A DNA stretch of 64,000 nucleotides from Halanaerobium congolense (GTDB lineage: Bacteria > Bacillota > Halanaerobiia > Halanaerobiales > Halanaerobiaceae): NCBI RefSeq assembly GCF_004366375.1, contig NZ_SOEF01000010.1, positions 1 through 64,000 on the forward strand, read 5' to 3'. Below, one piece after another: positions 1 to 8,475 of the stretch. The translations under genes and the position numbers were made by a program. How positions within the stretch are numbered: the stretch's first letter is position 1; every line of letters begins with the position of its first letter. The notes below the pieces were generated by a model that searched no databases, had not been told where the DNA came from, and was given only the letters and a program-made list of their open reading frames with translations.

Positions 1-163
1 TTCGAAAATACCAAAATTTATGGGAATTTAAAGGATTGTTTGCACAGCTTTATTTCATTCAGGGATGCTGCATGATAAAAAGTTGTAAAGTGGTGTTGTT
101 ATTATTTTTGTTGAATTTAAAACAGCTGCTGTTCCAGAAATTGAAGCAAGTAAAAATAAAACT

Positions 164-745
164 ATGCGGAGCACTAAAGAGCTGCTCAAAGATATTAAAG
201 TAATTTTATTTTCTTTAATTGTATTTCTGCAAATAGGGGTAGAATTTTCTATTATAACCTGGTTGGCGCCTTTTTTAAAAGATGTTGAGGATAGATCTGA
301 TTTGGAAATTAGTTTTTATATAGCTCTATTTTTTATAACCTTTACTATCGGCAGGCTCTTAGCAAGTTTTATGGTCGAAAAAATAGGATATTTTAATTTT
401 ATTATTTTTACTGCTGGTGCTGCTTCTCTGTCCATTACAGCAGCTTTAATTGGCGGTAGAAGCTTTACTATTTTAATACCACTTTCAGGAATTTTTCTGG
501 CACCCCAGGTTCCTACTGCTCAGGCTGCAATCTTAGATAGTTTTGACAGCAGTGGAATTAAAGTTGTTGGCTTTGCCCAAACTGCAGGTATGATTGGTTC
601 TACAGTTCTTGCCAGCTGGATTATAGGTTTTGTTAATGATTTTATCAGTATAAGAGCCGGATTTTTTATTTTAGTTATTGCTTTGGCAGCAGATCTATTA
701 ATAACATCTTATTTGAAATATATAACTAAAAAAGAGACTGCTTAG
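164..745 (+). pseudogene. C-terminal half of an MFS transporter, probably a remnant
   Basis: The 193-residue product is very hydrophobic, with about six predicted membrane segments, and resembles the second half of a major facilitator superfamily permease; full-length members have about 400 residues and 12 segments. The reading frame is open from about position 89, but in-frame TAA codons at 86-88 and 29-31 cut it from any upstream half, and no good ribosome binding site precedes the ATG at 164. I read it as a decayed transporter. The substrate cannot be told. An IS element sits 15 bp after its stop codon. The alternative is a genuine half-size protein, which is less likely. Confidence 0.6.
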
Positions 746-752
746 TAAATTG

Positions 753-760
753 AATTTTCT
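753..760. repeat. Left copy of the IS target-site duplication
   Basis: AATTTTCT at 753-760 is repeated exactly at 2261-2268, directly outside the two inverted repeat ends of the IS. An intact duplication indicates a fairly recent insertion. Confidence 0.8.
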
Positions 761-876
761 ATAGAGTTTCCCTATTTTTTATTTAGAAACAAATCAAAAG
801 TTATCAACAGGCAAATTTGTGGATAATTCTCCTTCAAAACTGATGAGAATTAGTTATCAACAGATTACGCAAAAAA

Positions 877-944
877 GGTGAAACAAGCTCCGATTTTTGG
901 TATAATTAATTCACCACAAAAAACCAAAAAGGAGTTGTTTCACC
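877..944 (+). promoter_or_regulatory. Transposase promoter flanked by an RBS-masking inverted repeat
   Basis: A -10 box TATAAT lies at 901-906, so the native transcript should start near 913. GGTGAAACAAGCTCC (877-891) is almost exactly complementary to GGAGTTGTTTCACC (931-944), which contains the transposase ribosome binding site and ends 1 nt before its ATG. Only transcripts entering from outside the IS carry both arms and can fold the start region away. This is the known design by which IS10, IS50 and IS231 avoid activation by impinging transcription. Confidence 0.7.
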
Positions 945-945
945 T

Positions 946-2217
946 ATGATTAATTATAGCAGACTTATCTATAAATTGAAACGAAATTTATCAACTTTTT
1001 CAAATAAAATTACTAAAAATCTAACTAAACCTAAAAGCAAATTTTTCTTTCAAGTCTTATATGGATTGTTAGAAAATCAGACTGTTTTATTAAGTGAGAT
1101 TTCCAGCGCTTTAAAAGAAAAAATTTCGTTAAAAAAGACTATTGATCGCCTGTCAAGAAATTTAAAAAATTTTGATAATCAGGATGAAATTAAGGAAAAT
1201 TATATCAATACAATTGAATCTTTTATTGATGATGATACTATCTTTTGCTGTGACAAATCTGATATTGTCAAGCCTGCCAGTAAAGAACTTGAGTTACTTG
1301 ATAGAGTACGAGACGGCAGTACCGGTAAAATTGAAGATGGTTATGATACTTTTGAGGTTGCTGCCTTAACCAGTAAACATGAGATGCCTGTTTCGGTTTA
1401 TTCTCATATTTATTCTACACTGGAAAAAGATTTTAAAAGTCAAAATATAGAAACATTAAAGGGTTTAAATTTTGTTAAAAAACATTTTGGTAACAGAGGT
1501 ATTTATACTGCTGACCGCTGGTATGACAACAATTTTTTCTTTAAAGAATTTACTAAAGAAAATGCAGAACGTAAATTTGTAATTAGAGCTAAGATGAACA
1601 GAAATGTTATTTATAAAAATAAAAGTATGAATATCCTGGATGTAGCCAATCTTTATAAAGGTAAATATGTTACTTATTTTAAGGATAAACATGGTAAGAG
1701 TAAAAAGGTTAAATTTAGCTATGCTAAAATAAAGTTACCTGTAATTCCAGACAAGCAATTAACCCTGGTTATAGTCAGAGGACTGGGTAAAAAACCAATG
1801 CTTTTGATTAGTAATTTAAAACCTGAATCTAAAAAATTGACTGAGGTAATACTTCGAGTTTATATTAAACGCTGGAAGGTTGAAGAATATTTCAGATTCA
1901 AAAAACAGCAGTTTGATTTAGAAAATATTAGGGTGAGATCTTTAAATAGTATCAGAACAATGGATTTGATTTTAACAATTTTAATCGGTTTTATTGCTAT
2001 GCTTTCAGAAAAAAGAAATACTACTAAATTGAGTTTATGGATATCAAAATTAGCTAAAAGAATATATGATATTCCCAACTTTGATTATTACGCTATAGCA
2101 GATGGTATATTTGAAATTTTAAAAAAGAGCCGCACAGGAATAAAAAGTTTTTTAAATTCAAATATCAAATTTAAAAGATCACAACAGCCTAACCTGTTCA
2201 GTTTGCAGCAATGTTAA
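946..2217 (+). CDS. IS4-family DDE transposase
   Basis: This 423-residue protein should cut and join the ends of its own IS. The IS4 signature Y-x2-R-x3-E-x6-K is exact in the segment YIKRWKVEEYFRFKK (about residues 305-319) and supplies the catalytic Glu. An Asp of the triad is plausible at CCDKSD (about 101-106) and another at TADRWYDNN (about 189-197). The length suits the family and the frame is unbroken, so the enzyme is probably active. The start ATG follows GGAG at 931-934 with about 11 nt of spacing; that site lies inside a hairpin-forming repeat. Confidence 0.92.
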   Translation: MINYSRLIYKLKRNLSTFSNKITKNLTKPKSKFFFQVLYGLLENQTVLLSEISSALKEKISLKKTIDRLSRNLKNFDNQDEIKENYINTIESFIDDDTIFCCDKSDIVKPASKELELLDRVRDGSTGKIEDGYDTFEVAALTSKHEMPVSVYSHIYSTLEKDFKSQNIETLKGLNFVKKHFGNRGIYTADRWYDNNFFFKEFTKENAERKFVIRAKMNRNVIYKNKSMNILDVANLYKGKYVTYFKDKHGKSKKVKFSYAKIKLPVIPDKQLTLVIVRGLGKKPMLLISNLKPESKKLTEVILRVYIKRWKVEEYFRFKKQQFDLENIRVRSLNSIRTMDLILTILIGFIAMLSEKRNTTKLSLWISKLAKRIYDIPNFDYYAIADGIFEILKKSRTGIKSFLNSNIKFKRSQQPNLFSLQQC

Positions 2218-2260
2218 GGATATCAAAAGGTTATTAATTGTGATTTTGGGGAAACTCTAT

Positions 2261-2268
2261 AATTTTCT
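2261..2268. repeat. Right copy of the IS target-site duplication
   Basis: AATTTTCT, identical to 753-760. It ends 3 bp before the -35 element of the ROK gene promoter. Confidence 0.8.
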
Positions 2269-2271
2269 TTC

Positions 2272-2326
2272 TTTACTTAAAAATTATAAAATGTTATAAT
2301 TAACTTAGTTAATTTATTTAATTAAC
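2272..2326 (+). promoter_or_regulatory. Promoter and palindromic operator of the ROK-gal block
   Basis: A -35 TTTACT (2272-2277) and a -10 TATAAT (2295-2300) are separated by 17 nt. The palindrome GTTAATT-TATTT-AATTAAC (2308-2326) overlaps the expected transcription start and is a likely operator. ROK repressors of the XylR/NagC type bind AT-rich palindromes, so autoregulation by the following gene is the natural inference. Confidence 0.65.
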
Positions 2327-2345
2327 AAAGAAATGAGTGAGCAAT

Positions 2346-3494
2346 ATGGAAAAGGGAAGTTTTAAAAATATGAAAAAGAGAAATCAAAAAAATATATTAG
2401 CCTTGATTAAAGATGAAGGTGGTATTTCTAGGGCTCAAATTGCTGAAAAACTTAAAATATCCAGGGCCACAGTAACCAATTTAGTTAAGGAATTAATTAA
2501 TTATGGGCTGGTGCAGGAGTCCGATCTTGGAAGGTCTAGAGGTGGCAGGCGCCCAATGCTGCTGAATTTGAAAGCTGATGGAGCTTATTCTATAGGAATA
2601 GAATGGGGAATCGATTCAATTAAAACAGTTTTGCTGAACTTTAAAGCAGATATTATTTTAGATGATCAGATACAAATGGATAATAATAGCTTTGAAGAAT
2701 ATAAAGAAGTTAGTTTTAATTTAATTAAACAATACAATAAAAAGCTGGAAGACTCAAGTAAAATTATTGGTATAGGTTTTGGTATTCATGGTTTAGTAAA
2801 TCCTGAGAAGGGTTATTCGGTTTTTACACCTCATTTTAACTGGGGAGAAGTTGATATTAAAAGTATCTTGGCTGAAAAATATAATTACCCAATTTTTATT
2901 GATAATGATGTTAGAATGATGGCTGCCGGAGAAATTTGGCAGGGAAGAGATGATTTTATTTTTATTAATACTGGTTCAGGAATCGGTGCAGCTCTGGTTT
3001 TTAAATCAAAAATTCATTACGGTAATAACTATGCAGCTGGAGAATTAGGTCATCTTAAAATTGCAGATGATGGCCCTAAGTGTTATTGTGGGAAATATGG
3101 ATGTTTAGAGTCATTTGCTTCTAAAGAAAGTATTATTTCTAGTTATCAAAATTTAAAAAATAATGAAGTAAAGATTAGTTTTTCAGATATTATGATAGCC
3201 TATCAGGCAGGAGAGATTGAGTCAAATTTGGTTATTAATGATGCCTTAAAATATTTTGCAAGAGCAATTTCGGTTGTTTTAAATATTTTGAATCCAGAAG
3301 CCGTTATTATAGGCGGTCTATTTGCTGAATATGAAGAGCTATTACTAACAAAGCTGTATAAAAAGATTAAGGAAGATTCTTTAAATCAGGTAATTAATAA
3401 TTTAGATATTACAACAGCTTATTATCAAAATTTAGCAGGAGCAGTAGGAGCTGCAGAAAAAGTATTGAATGATTTTTTTGAAATGAAAAATTAG
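2346..3494 (+). CDS. ROK-family transcriptional regulator
   Basis: A probable sugar-responsive repressor. The N-terminal winged helix-turn-helix (about residues 10-75: ISRAQIAEKLKISRATVTNLV) is followed by a ROK sugar-kinase-like domain with a glycine-rich phosphate loop (NTGSGIGAAL) and the ROK zinc signature GHLKI..GPKCYCGKYGCLES. About 380 residues is typical for XylR/NagC-type ROK repressors; glucokinases are shorter and lack the HTH. I chose ATG 2346, behind GAGTGA; the GTG at 2337 is possible. It lies 53 bp before galE and probably controls galE and galK in response to galactose or a related sugar. The effector is inferred from context only. Confidence 0.85.
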   Translation: MEKGSFKNMKKRNQKNILALIKDEGGISRAQIAEKLKISRATVTNLVKELINYGLVQESDLGRSRGGRRPMLLNLKADGAYSIGIEWGIDSIKTVLLNFKADIILDDQIQMDNNSFEEYKEVSFNLIKQYNKKLEDSSKIIGIGFGIHGLVNPEKGYSVFTPHFNWGEVDIKSILAEKYNYPIFIDNDVRMMAAGEIWQGRDDFIFINTGSGIGAALVFKSKIHYGNNYAAGELGHLKIADDGPKCYCGKYGCLESFASKESIISSYQNLKNNEVKISFSDIMIAYQAGEIESNLVINDALKYFARAISVVLNILNPEAVIIGGLFAEYEELLLTKLYKKIKEDSLNQVINNLDITTAYYQNLAGAVGAAEKVLNDFFEMKN

Positions 3495-3547
3495 AATATT
3501 TCTAAAATTATCAAGTTATAATTTGATCAAAAATTAGGAGGCAGTTT

Positions 3548-4528
3548 ATGAATATTTTAGTTACTGGAGGAGCAGGTTATATTGGCAGTCATGTGGTAAA
3601 AATATTACTTAATCAGGGTCATCAGGTGGTAACATTAGATAATTTGCAAAAAGGTTACAAAGAAGCTGTAACCGGGGGTAAGTTTATAGAAGCAGATTTA
3701 GCTGATCAGAAATTACTAAATGAAATTATGCAGAAAAATGAAATTGAAGCTGTGATTCATCTGGCAGCTGACAGCCTTGTTGGAGAATCAATGGAAAAGC
3801 CGGGCAAATATTACAGGAATAATTTTGCTAATGGAATTAATCTTTTAGAAGCAATGGTAAAAAATGAAGTAAAGAATATTGTTTTTTCATCCACAGCAGC
3901 TGTTTATGGTGAACCAGATGAAATTCCAATCAAAGAAAATAATAAGACTGAACCAACAAGCACTTATGGAGAAAGTAAATTATTTTTTGAAAAAGCTTTA
4001 AGAAGATATGATGATGTATATGGAATTAAATATACTTCATTGCGTTATTTTAATGCAGCCGGAGCTGATCCAGAAGCTAAAATTGGTGAGGCCCATGATC
4101 CTGAAACACATTTAATTCCCATTGTTCTGCAGACTGCTTTAGGAATCAGAGATAAAATATATATTTTTGGTGATGACTATTCAACCAGAGATGGAAGCTG
4201 TATTAGAGATTATATTCATGTTAGTGATTTGGCGGCTGCTCATCTTTTGGCAGTAGAAGCATTAGCTTCCGGTCGGGAAAGTGCAGTCTATAACTTAGGT
4301 AATGGTGAAGGGTATTCGGTTAAAGAAGTTATTAAAACAGTAAAAGAAATAACTGGAAAAGATTTTGAAGTTGAGGTTTCTGATAGAAGAGCTGGAGATC
4401 CAGCAGTTTTAATTGCAAGTTCAGAAAAAATTCAAAAAGAATTAGACTGGCAGCCTGAATTTCCAGAATTGGAAAAAATAATATCTACAGCCTGGCAGTG
4501 GCACAAATCAGGAGGATTTGGAGAATAA
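3548..4528 (+). CDS. galE: UDP-glucose 4-epimerase
   Basis: GalE interconverts UDP-galactose and UDP-glucose in the Leloir pathway and cell-surface sugar synthesis. It is an extended short-chain dehydrogenase of 326 residues, the normal length. The NAD-binding motif TGGAGYIGSH is at residues 6-15, the catalytic Ser and Tyr are in SSTAAVYG and the YxxxK motif YGESK, and RDYIHVSDLA near residue 215 is the conserved sugar-nucleotide segment. An AGGAGG site precedes the ATG. It lies between the ROK regulator and galK. No galT occurs in the window. Confidence 0.95.
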   Translation: MNILVTGGAGYIGSHVVKILLNQGHQVVTLDNLQKGYKEAVTGGKFIEADLADQKLLNEIMQKNEIEAVIHLAADSLVGESMEKPGKYYRNNFANGINLLEAMVKNEVKNIVFSSTAAVYGEPDEIPIKENNKTEPTSTYGESKLFFEKALRRYDDVYGIKYTSLRYFNAAGADPEAKIGEAHDPETHLIPIVLQTALGIRDKIYIFGDDYSTRDGSCIRDYIHVSDLAAAHLLAVEALASGRESAVYNLGNGEGYSVKEVIKTVKEITGKDFEVEVSDRRAGDPAVLIASSEKIQKELDWQPEFPELEKIISTAWQWHKSGGFGE

Positions 4529-4649
4529 CCAGATAAATAGAGCAGTTAATTTTTAATCAGCGGGCCTATTAAATATATTAATAATATTATCTCAGCAAAA
4601 TTAAAATGCTGGGGAAGACTATAATAAAATTTAATAAAGAGGTGTTAAA

Positions 4650-5810
4650 ATGAATAAAAAGGAGTTATGGGATAAATTTGACAGCACTTTTAGAGATTTT
4701 GATTTAGAAAATGGAGCTTATGCAGCACCAGGACGGGTTAACTTAATTGGTGAGCACACAGATTATAATGATGGCTTTGTAATGCCGATGGCAATAGAAA
4801 AAGAAATTACAATGCTGGCTCAACTGCGACCTGACAAAAAAATTAAATTTTATTCTCTTGATTATGATCAGTTGGTGGAATATGATCTGAATAATTTAGA
4901 ATATGATCAAGAAAATGTCTGGGCAAATTATCTTTTAGGTGTTGTCGATGAAATTCAAAAATTAGGTAAAAAGCTGCAGGGATTCAATTTGATGTTTACG
5001 GGAAATGTCCCTCAGGGTTCTGGGCTTAGTTCTTCAGCGGCCTTAGAGGTAGTAACTGCAATGACCATTTGTGATTTACATAAAATTAAAATTGATGGAG
5101 TTGAGATGGCTCTGCTGGCACAGCGAGCAGAAAATAATTTTGTTGGAGTCCAGTGTGGAATTATGGACCAGTACATTTCTCGCCTCGGCAAAAAAGACCA
5201 TGCTCTTTTAATTGACTGCCGCTCAAATGATTACCAGTTGGTTCCCTTTAAGAATGATGACTATCAGATAGTAATTTGTAACTCTAAAGTAGAAAGAGGT
5301 CTGGTAGATTCGGAATATAATCAGCGCAGAAATGAGTGCAATCAGGCGGTTGAATTTTTTGCAAAGAAAGAAAATGAAAAGATAACAGCTTTGAGAGATG
5401 TAGAACTAAAAACTGTAGAAAAATATAAAGAAGAAATTCCAGAAAATGTTTATAAAAGAGCCCACCATGTAGTTAGTGAAAATGACCGGGTTTTGGCAAG
5501 CCAAAAAGCTTTAGAGTCTGATGAAATGCATAAATTTGGTGAGCTGATGTATGCTTCCCACAAGAGTTTGAGTGAAGATTATGAGGTCAGCTGTAAGGAA
5601 CTAGATATTTTAGTTGAGATAGCAGCTGAAGAAAATATAACCGGTGCACGAATGACCGGAGCTGGCTTTGGCGGCTGTACTGTTAATTTAGTCAAAAAAG
5701 ACCGTACAGAACAGTTTATTAAAATAATTAAAGAAAAATACAAGAAAGAAACCGATATAGATGCTGAAGTTTATATCAGTAATCCAGCTGCAGGTGCTAG
5801 AAAAATTTAG
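4650..5810 (+). CDS. galK: Galactokinase
   Basis: GalK phosphorylates alpha-D-galactose to galactose 1-phosphate with ATP in the cytoplasm. The signature PGRVNLIGEHTDYNDG (about residues 27-42) binds galactose, the GHMP ATP loop is VPQGSGLSSSAALE (about 121-134), and the third GHMP motif GARMTGAGFGGCTV is near residue 335. The 386 residues match the family. The 121-bp gap after galE shows no clear terminator. GalM- and AraFGH-like genes follow downstream, so galactose uptake, mutarotation and phosphorylation are all encoded here; the uridylyltransferase step is not. Confidence 0.95.
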   Translation: MNKKELWDKFDSTFRDFDLENGAYAAPGRVNLIGEHTDYNDGFVMPMAIEKEITMLAQLRPDKKIKFYSLDYDQLVEYDLNNLEYDQENVWANYLLGVVDEIQKLGKKLQGFNLMFTGNVPQGSGLSSSAALEVVTAMTICDLHKIKIDGVEMALLAQRAENNFVGVQCGIMDQYISRLGKKDHALLIDCRSNDYQLVPFKNDDYQIVICNSKVERGLVDSEYNQRRNECNQAVEFFAKKENEKITALRDVELKTVEKYKEEIPENVYKRAHHVVSENDRVLASQKALESDEMHKFGELMYASHKSLSEDYEVSCKELDILVEIAAEENITGARMTGAGFGGCTVNLVKKDRTEQFIKIIKEKYKKETDIDAEVYISNPAAGARKI

Positions 5811-5847
5811 ACAAATCTATTTAGTTCAATCAATTTGAGGTGATATT

Positions 5848-7689
5848 ATGTCAGAACCAGTTTTTGAAATTATCAATCTAAGCACTCCTCGAGAAAAAAA
5901 TTCTAAGCTGAATAATTTAAACTTAGAATTAAAAAAAGGAGAAGTCCACGCAGTTATCGGCCTTGAGGGTTCTGGCAAAAAACATTTAAGCAGGGCCTTA
6001 GCCGGATTAATAGAGGTTAAGGGGAGTCTTTATTTAAAGAATGAATTAATAGAAAATAAGATTAGTGTTTTAAGAGATAATGGAGTTGATTTTCTATTTA
6101 AAAGTTCATCACTAATTGATCAGTTAAGTATTGCAGATAATATTTGTTTAAATAATTATCCTAAATTTAAATTAATTCCTTTTATTAATAAAATTAAAGC
6201 AAGAAAAGATGCAGTAAAAATTTTAGAATTTATGGATCTAAATTTAGATTTAAAAAATCATGTTTCGAGTTTATCTAAAGACGAAAAGAAGCAGCTTTCA
6301 ATTGCAAAAATTCTCTATAATTCTCCTGAAATTGTGATAATGCATGAACCAACTGATAGCTTAAGTGTGGACTCTATTAAAAAGTTCTATGATCATATTT
6401 ATGAATATAAATCCAATGGAGGCTCAGTAATTTATATTACCAAACAGTGGAAAGATGCTTTAAAAATAGCGGATAGAATATCAGTCTTATATATGGGAAC
6501 AATTATAGATACCTTATCAAAATCTGAAGCTAATTTAAATCAGAATAAAATTCTTAACTTAATGCTTGGGAATTATAATAAAAAATCTAATTCATTATTA
6601 GAGGATGAAACTCAAAAAATACTAAATACTGTATTTAAGGCAACTGAATTTTTGACATCAAATTATGAGTTGAAAGATGTTTTAAAATTATTAGCTGAAT
6701 ACAGCAGTGATTTCACCAATGCTGATAACTGTATTATTAAGTTAATTGATGAAAACACTAAAACCTTTATTGACACTTTTAAATATGAAAAAGAAAGCGG
6801 TTTGGAAAGTGAAATAAAAAAAGAAAAATTATTTGCAATTACCAAAGATGAAAAAATATTTTTTTCAACTATTGATGATTCTGAGTTTAATGATATTTTC
6901 GTTAAAAAAAGTAGAGATGTCAAATCAGTGATTATTATTCCCGTATTGATTAGATCTCAGGTTAGTGGAGTAATTCAGCTGTCATTTAGTTATAAGAAAT
7001 CATATAATTACTCCAAAAAAGAAAGTATCTACCTTAACACTTTAGCTAAGCAGGCAGCTATTGCCATTGAGGATACAAGATTAATGGGGAGATCAACACT
7101 TCTGCAGGAGAGCCATCACAGAATTAAAAACAACCTGCAGTATATTATAAGCTTAATCAGTTTACAGAAAGATTTTATTAATAAAAATCCTAAAAATACA
7201 GATGAAATTTTAACTAATATTATCTGTAGAATTAAAAGTATAGCTGCAGTTCATGATTTATTATCAAAAGATAGTTTAGGCAGGAGTATCATTAATCTGC
7301 ATGATATATTTGATGTGATCATTAAATTCTTAAACAGCAGCAAAATAGAGTTTAAAGTTAAAATTGATGATATTTTTATTTCATATGCAAAAGCATCAGC
7401 AATTGCTTTAGTTTTTAATGAAATATTAAGTAACTGTATTGAACATGCTTTTCAAAATAAAGACACTGGAATTATAGAAATTTCATCTTATAAAAAGAAC
7501 AATGAAATAAAATTAATTGTTAAAGATAATGGTAAGGGAATAGAAAAAGATTTTAAGATAGAGGAACAGGACAGCCTTGGCCTTTCAATAGTATATTCGA
7601 TTATAAAACAGCAGTTTAAAGGGGAAATAAGTTTAAAAAAAAATATAAAAGGACCTGGTACTATTGTAGAAATTACTATACCTGAATAA
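5848..7689 (+). CDS. Histidine kinase with a degenerate ABC-ATPase domain, GAF and HisKA_2/HATPase domains
   Basis: This is an unusual soluble sensor kinase of 613 residues. Residues 1 to about 235 resemble a sugar-importer ABC ATPase but with worn motifs: the Walker A is GLEGSGKK (Lys in place of Ser/Thr), the LSGGQ signature reads LSKDEKK, and the Walker B reads IVIMHEP (His in place of Asp). It may bind nucleotide but probably does not hydrolyse it. A GAF domain (about 250-410), a HisKA_2 phosphoacceptor segment ESHHRIKNNLQYI (near 423) and a HATPase_c domain (NEILSNCIEHAF, DNGKGI) follow. No membrane segment is seen. The partner is the REC-ANTAR gene 20 bp downstream. I infer that it senses sugar or transporter state for the importer operon that follows. 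Confidence 0.85.
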   Translation: MSEPVFEIINLSTPREKNSKLNNLNLELKKGEVHAVIGLEGSGKKHLSRALAGLIEVKGSLYLKNELIENKISVLRDNGVDFLFKSSSLIDQLSIADNICLNNYPKFKLIPFINKIKARKDAVKILEFMDLNLDLKNHVSSLSKDEKKQLSIAKILYNSPEIVIMHEPTDSLSVDSIKKFYDHIYEYKSNGGSVIYITKQWKDALKIADRISVLYMGTIIDTLSKSEANLNQNKILNLMLGNYNKKSNSLLEDETQKILNTVFKATEFLTSNYELKDVLKLLAEYSSDFTNADNCIIKLIDENTKTFIDTFKYEKESGLESEIKKEKLFAITKDEKIFFSTIDDSEFNDIFVKKSRDVKSVIIIPVLIRSQVSGVIQLSFSYKKSYNYSKKESIYLNTLAKQAAIAIEDTRLMGRSTLLQESHHRIKNNLQYIISLISLQKDFINKNPKNTDEILTNIICRIKSIAAVHDLLSKDSLGRSIINLHDIFDVIIKFLNSSKIEFKVKIDDIFISYAKASAIALVFNEILSNCIEHAFQNKDTGIIEISSYKKNNEIKLIVKDNGKGIEKDFKIEEQDSLGLSIVYSIIKQQFKGEISLKKNIKGPGTIVEITIPE

Positions 7690-7708
7690 GAGAGGTGAAT
7701 TAATTTTA

Positions 7709-8293
7709 ATGAAAAAATCATTAAATATTATATTAGCAGAAGATGAATCAATTATTTTAATGGGTATTAAATCAAATATTGAAAGTCTTGGCCATCAGGT
7801 CATAGCTCAGGCCTATGATGGTGTAGAAGCCGTTAAATTAGCTTTGGAAAAAGAAGTGGATTTAATAATTATAGATATTAATATGCCCAAGATGGATGGT
7901 ATAGAGGCAGTTGAAAAAATAAATGAAGAAAAGTTTGTACCAGCAATAATAGTAACCGGCTATAATGATGAAAAATTAATTAGTAGAGCGTCTAGATCTG
8001 GGGCATTTGCTTACTTAATCAAACCAGTTGACGTTAATGATATTAAACCAGCAATCAATATTGCCTGGGCCAGATTTGAAGAATTCCAAAAAGTCTTATC
8101 AGAATTAGACAGCAGCCAAAAAGCCTTAGAAGCCCGTAAAATTATCGAAAAGGCAAAAGGAATAGTTATGGATCGAAAAGGTATCAAAGAAAGTAAAGCA
8201 ATGAAATTTTTACAAAAAAAGAGCAATGATACTAATAAAAAGATGATAGTAATAGCTAAAGAAATAATTGAAGCTGATAAAAAGTTTAAATAA
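7709..8293 (+). CDS. Response regulator with ANTAR RNA-binding domain (transcription antiterminator)
   Basis: A 194-residue AmiR/NasT-type regulator. The receiver domain (about residues 5-120) has the phospho-acceptor Asp in LIIIDINMPKMDG and the conserved Lys in LIKPVD. A coiled linker leads to an ANTAR domain (about 130-190: RKIIEKAKGIVMDRKGIKESKAMKFL), which in this family binds paired stem-loops in nascent RNA and prevents formation of a terminator. The gene sits directly behind the kinase and directly before a leader with a strong intrinsic terminator, so it most probably permits read-through into the sugar importer genes when phosphorylated. Confidence 0.92.
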   Translation: MKKSLNIILAEDESIILMGIKSNIESLGHQVIAQAYDGVEAVKLALEKEVDLIIIDINMPKMDGIEAVEKINEEKFVPAIIVTGYNDEKLISRASRSGAFAYLIKPVDVNDIKPAINIAWARFEEFQKVLSELDSSQKALEARKIIEKAKGIVMDRKGIKESKAMKFLQKKSNDTNKKMIVIAKEIIEADKKFK

Positions 8294-8346
8294 TTTTGTT
8301 TAATATTCCGGCATAAAAAACCAATATTATGAAAATGGCAAAATGT

Positions 8347-8375
8347 TTGATTTTTGCAAAAATTAATGTTATACT
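8347..8375 (+). promoter_or_regulatory. Promoter of the sugar importer operon
   Basis: TTGATT (8347-8352), a 17-nt spacer and TATACT (8370-8375) give a good sigma-A promoter, with a start expected near 8382 so that the transcript contains both stem-loops and the terminator downstream. Confidence 0.6.
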
Positions 8376-8391
8376 TAAAAGAAAGTATATA

Positions 8392-8436
8392 TTATTCTGC
8401 TGATGGTCGGCAGAATAAATTGTGGTCATGAAGGCC
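8392..8436 (+). promoter_or_regulatory. Candidate ANTAR-responsive paired stem-loops
   Basis: The first hairpin pairs TTATTCTGC (8392-8400) with GCAGAATAA (8410-8418). A second, weak one pairs GGTC (8424-8427) with GGCC (8433-8436), and its 3' arm overlaps the 5' arm of the terminator that follows. Two stem-loops with the second competing with a terminator is the known ANTAR target layout. The loops (containing ATGG and ATGAA) match the A1/G4 hexaloop rule only imperfectly. Confidence 0.55.
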
Positions 8437-8475
8437 CCCTTTAAACAGTTATGCTGTTTAGAGGGGGTTTTATGT
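8435..8475 (+). terminator. Leader intrinsic terminator (attenuator)
   Basis: CCCCCTTTAAACAG (8435-8448) pairs with CTGTTTAGAGGGGG (8454-8467) over a 5-nt loop and is followed by TTTT. It lies between the promoter and the first importer gene, so it must be overcome for expression. Confidence 0.85.

Larger units (their letters stand above)
761..2260 (+). mobile_element. IS4-family insertion sequence, complete, 1500 bp
   Basis: The ends are inverted repeats: ATAGAGTTTCCC at 761-772 and its reverse complement at 2249-2260. They are flanked by an 8-bp direct repeat (753-760 and 2261-2268). One intact transposase fills the element. Upstream of it lie a promoter, an inverted repeat that can mask the transposase start in read-through transcripts, and three DnaA-box-like motifs. 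The element landed between the MFS remnant and the promoter of the ROK-galE-galK block. Confidence 0.9.

Noticed and set aside
6663-6923. Minus-strand reading frame of 86 codons inside the kinase gene
   Set aside because: It lies wholly within a well-supported gene, has no ribosome binding site and no family resemblance; it is a shadow of AT-rich coding DNA. The same holds for the other antisense frames in galK, fmd, mptA, folP and amidohydrolase genes.
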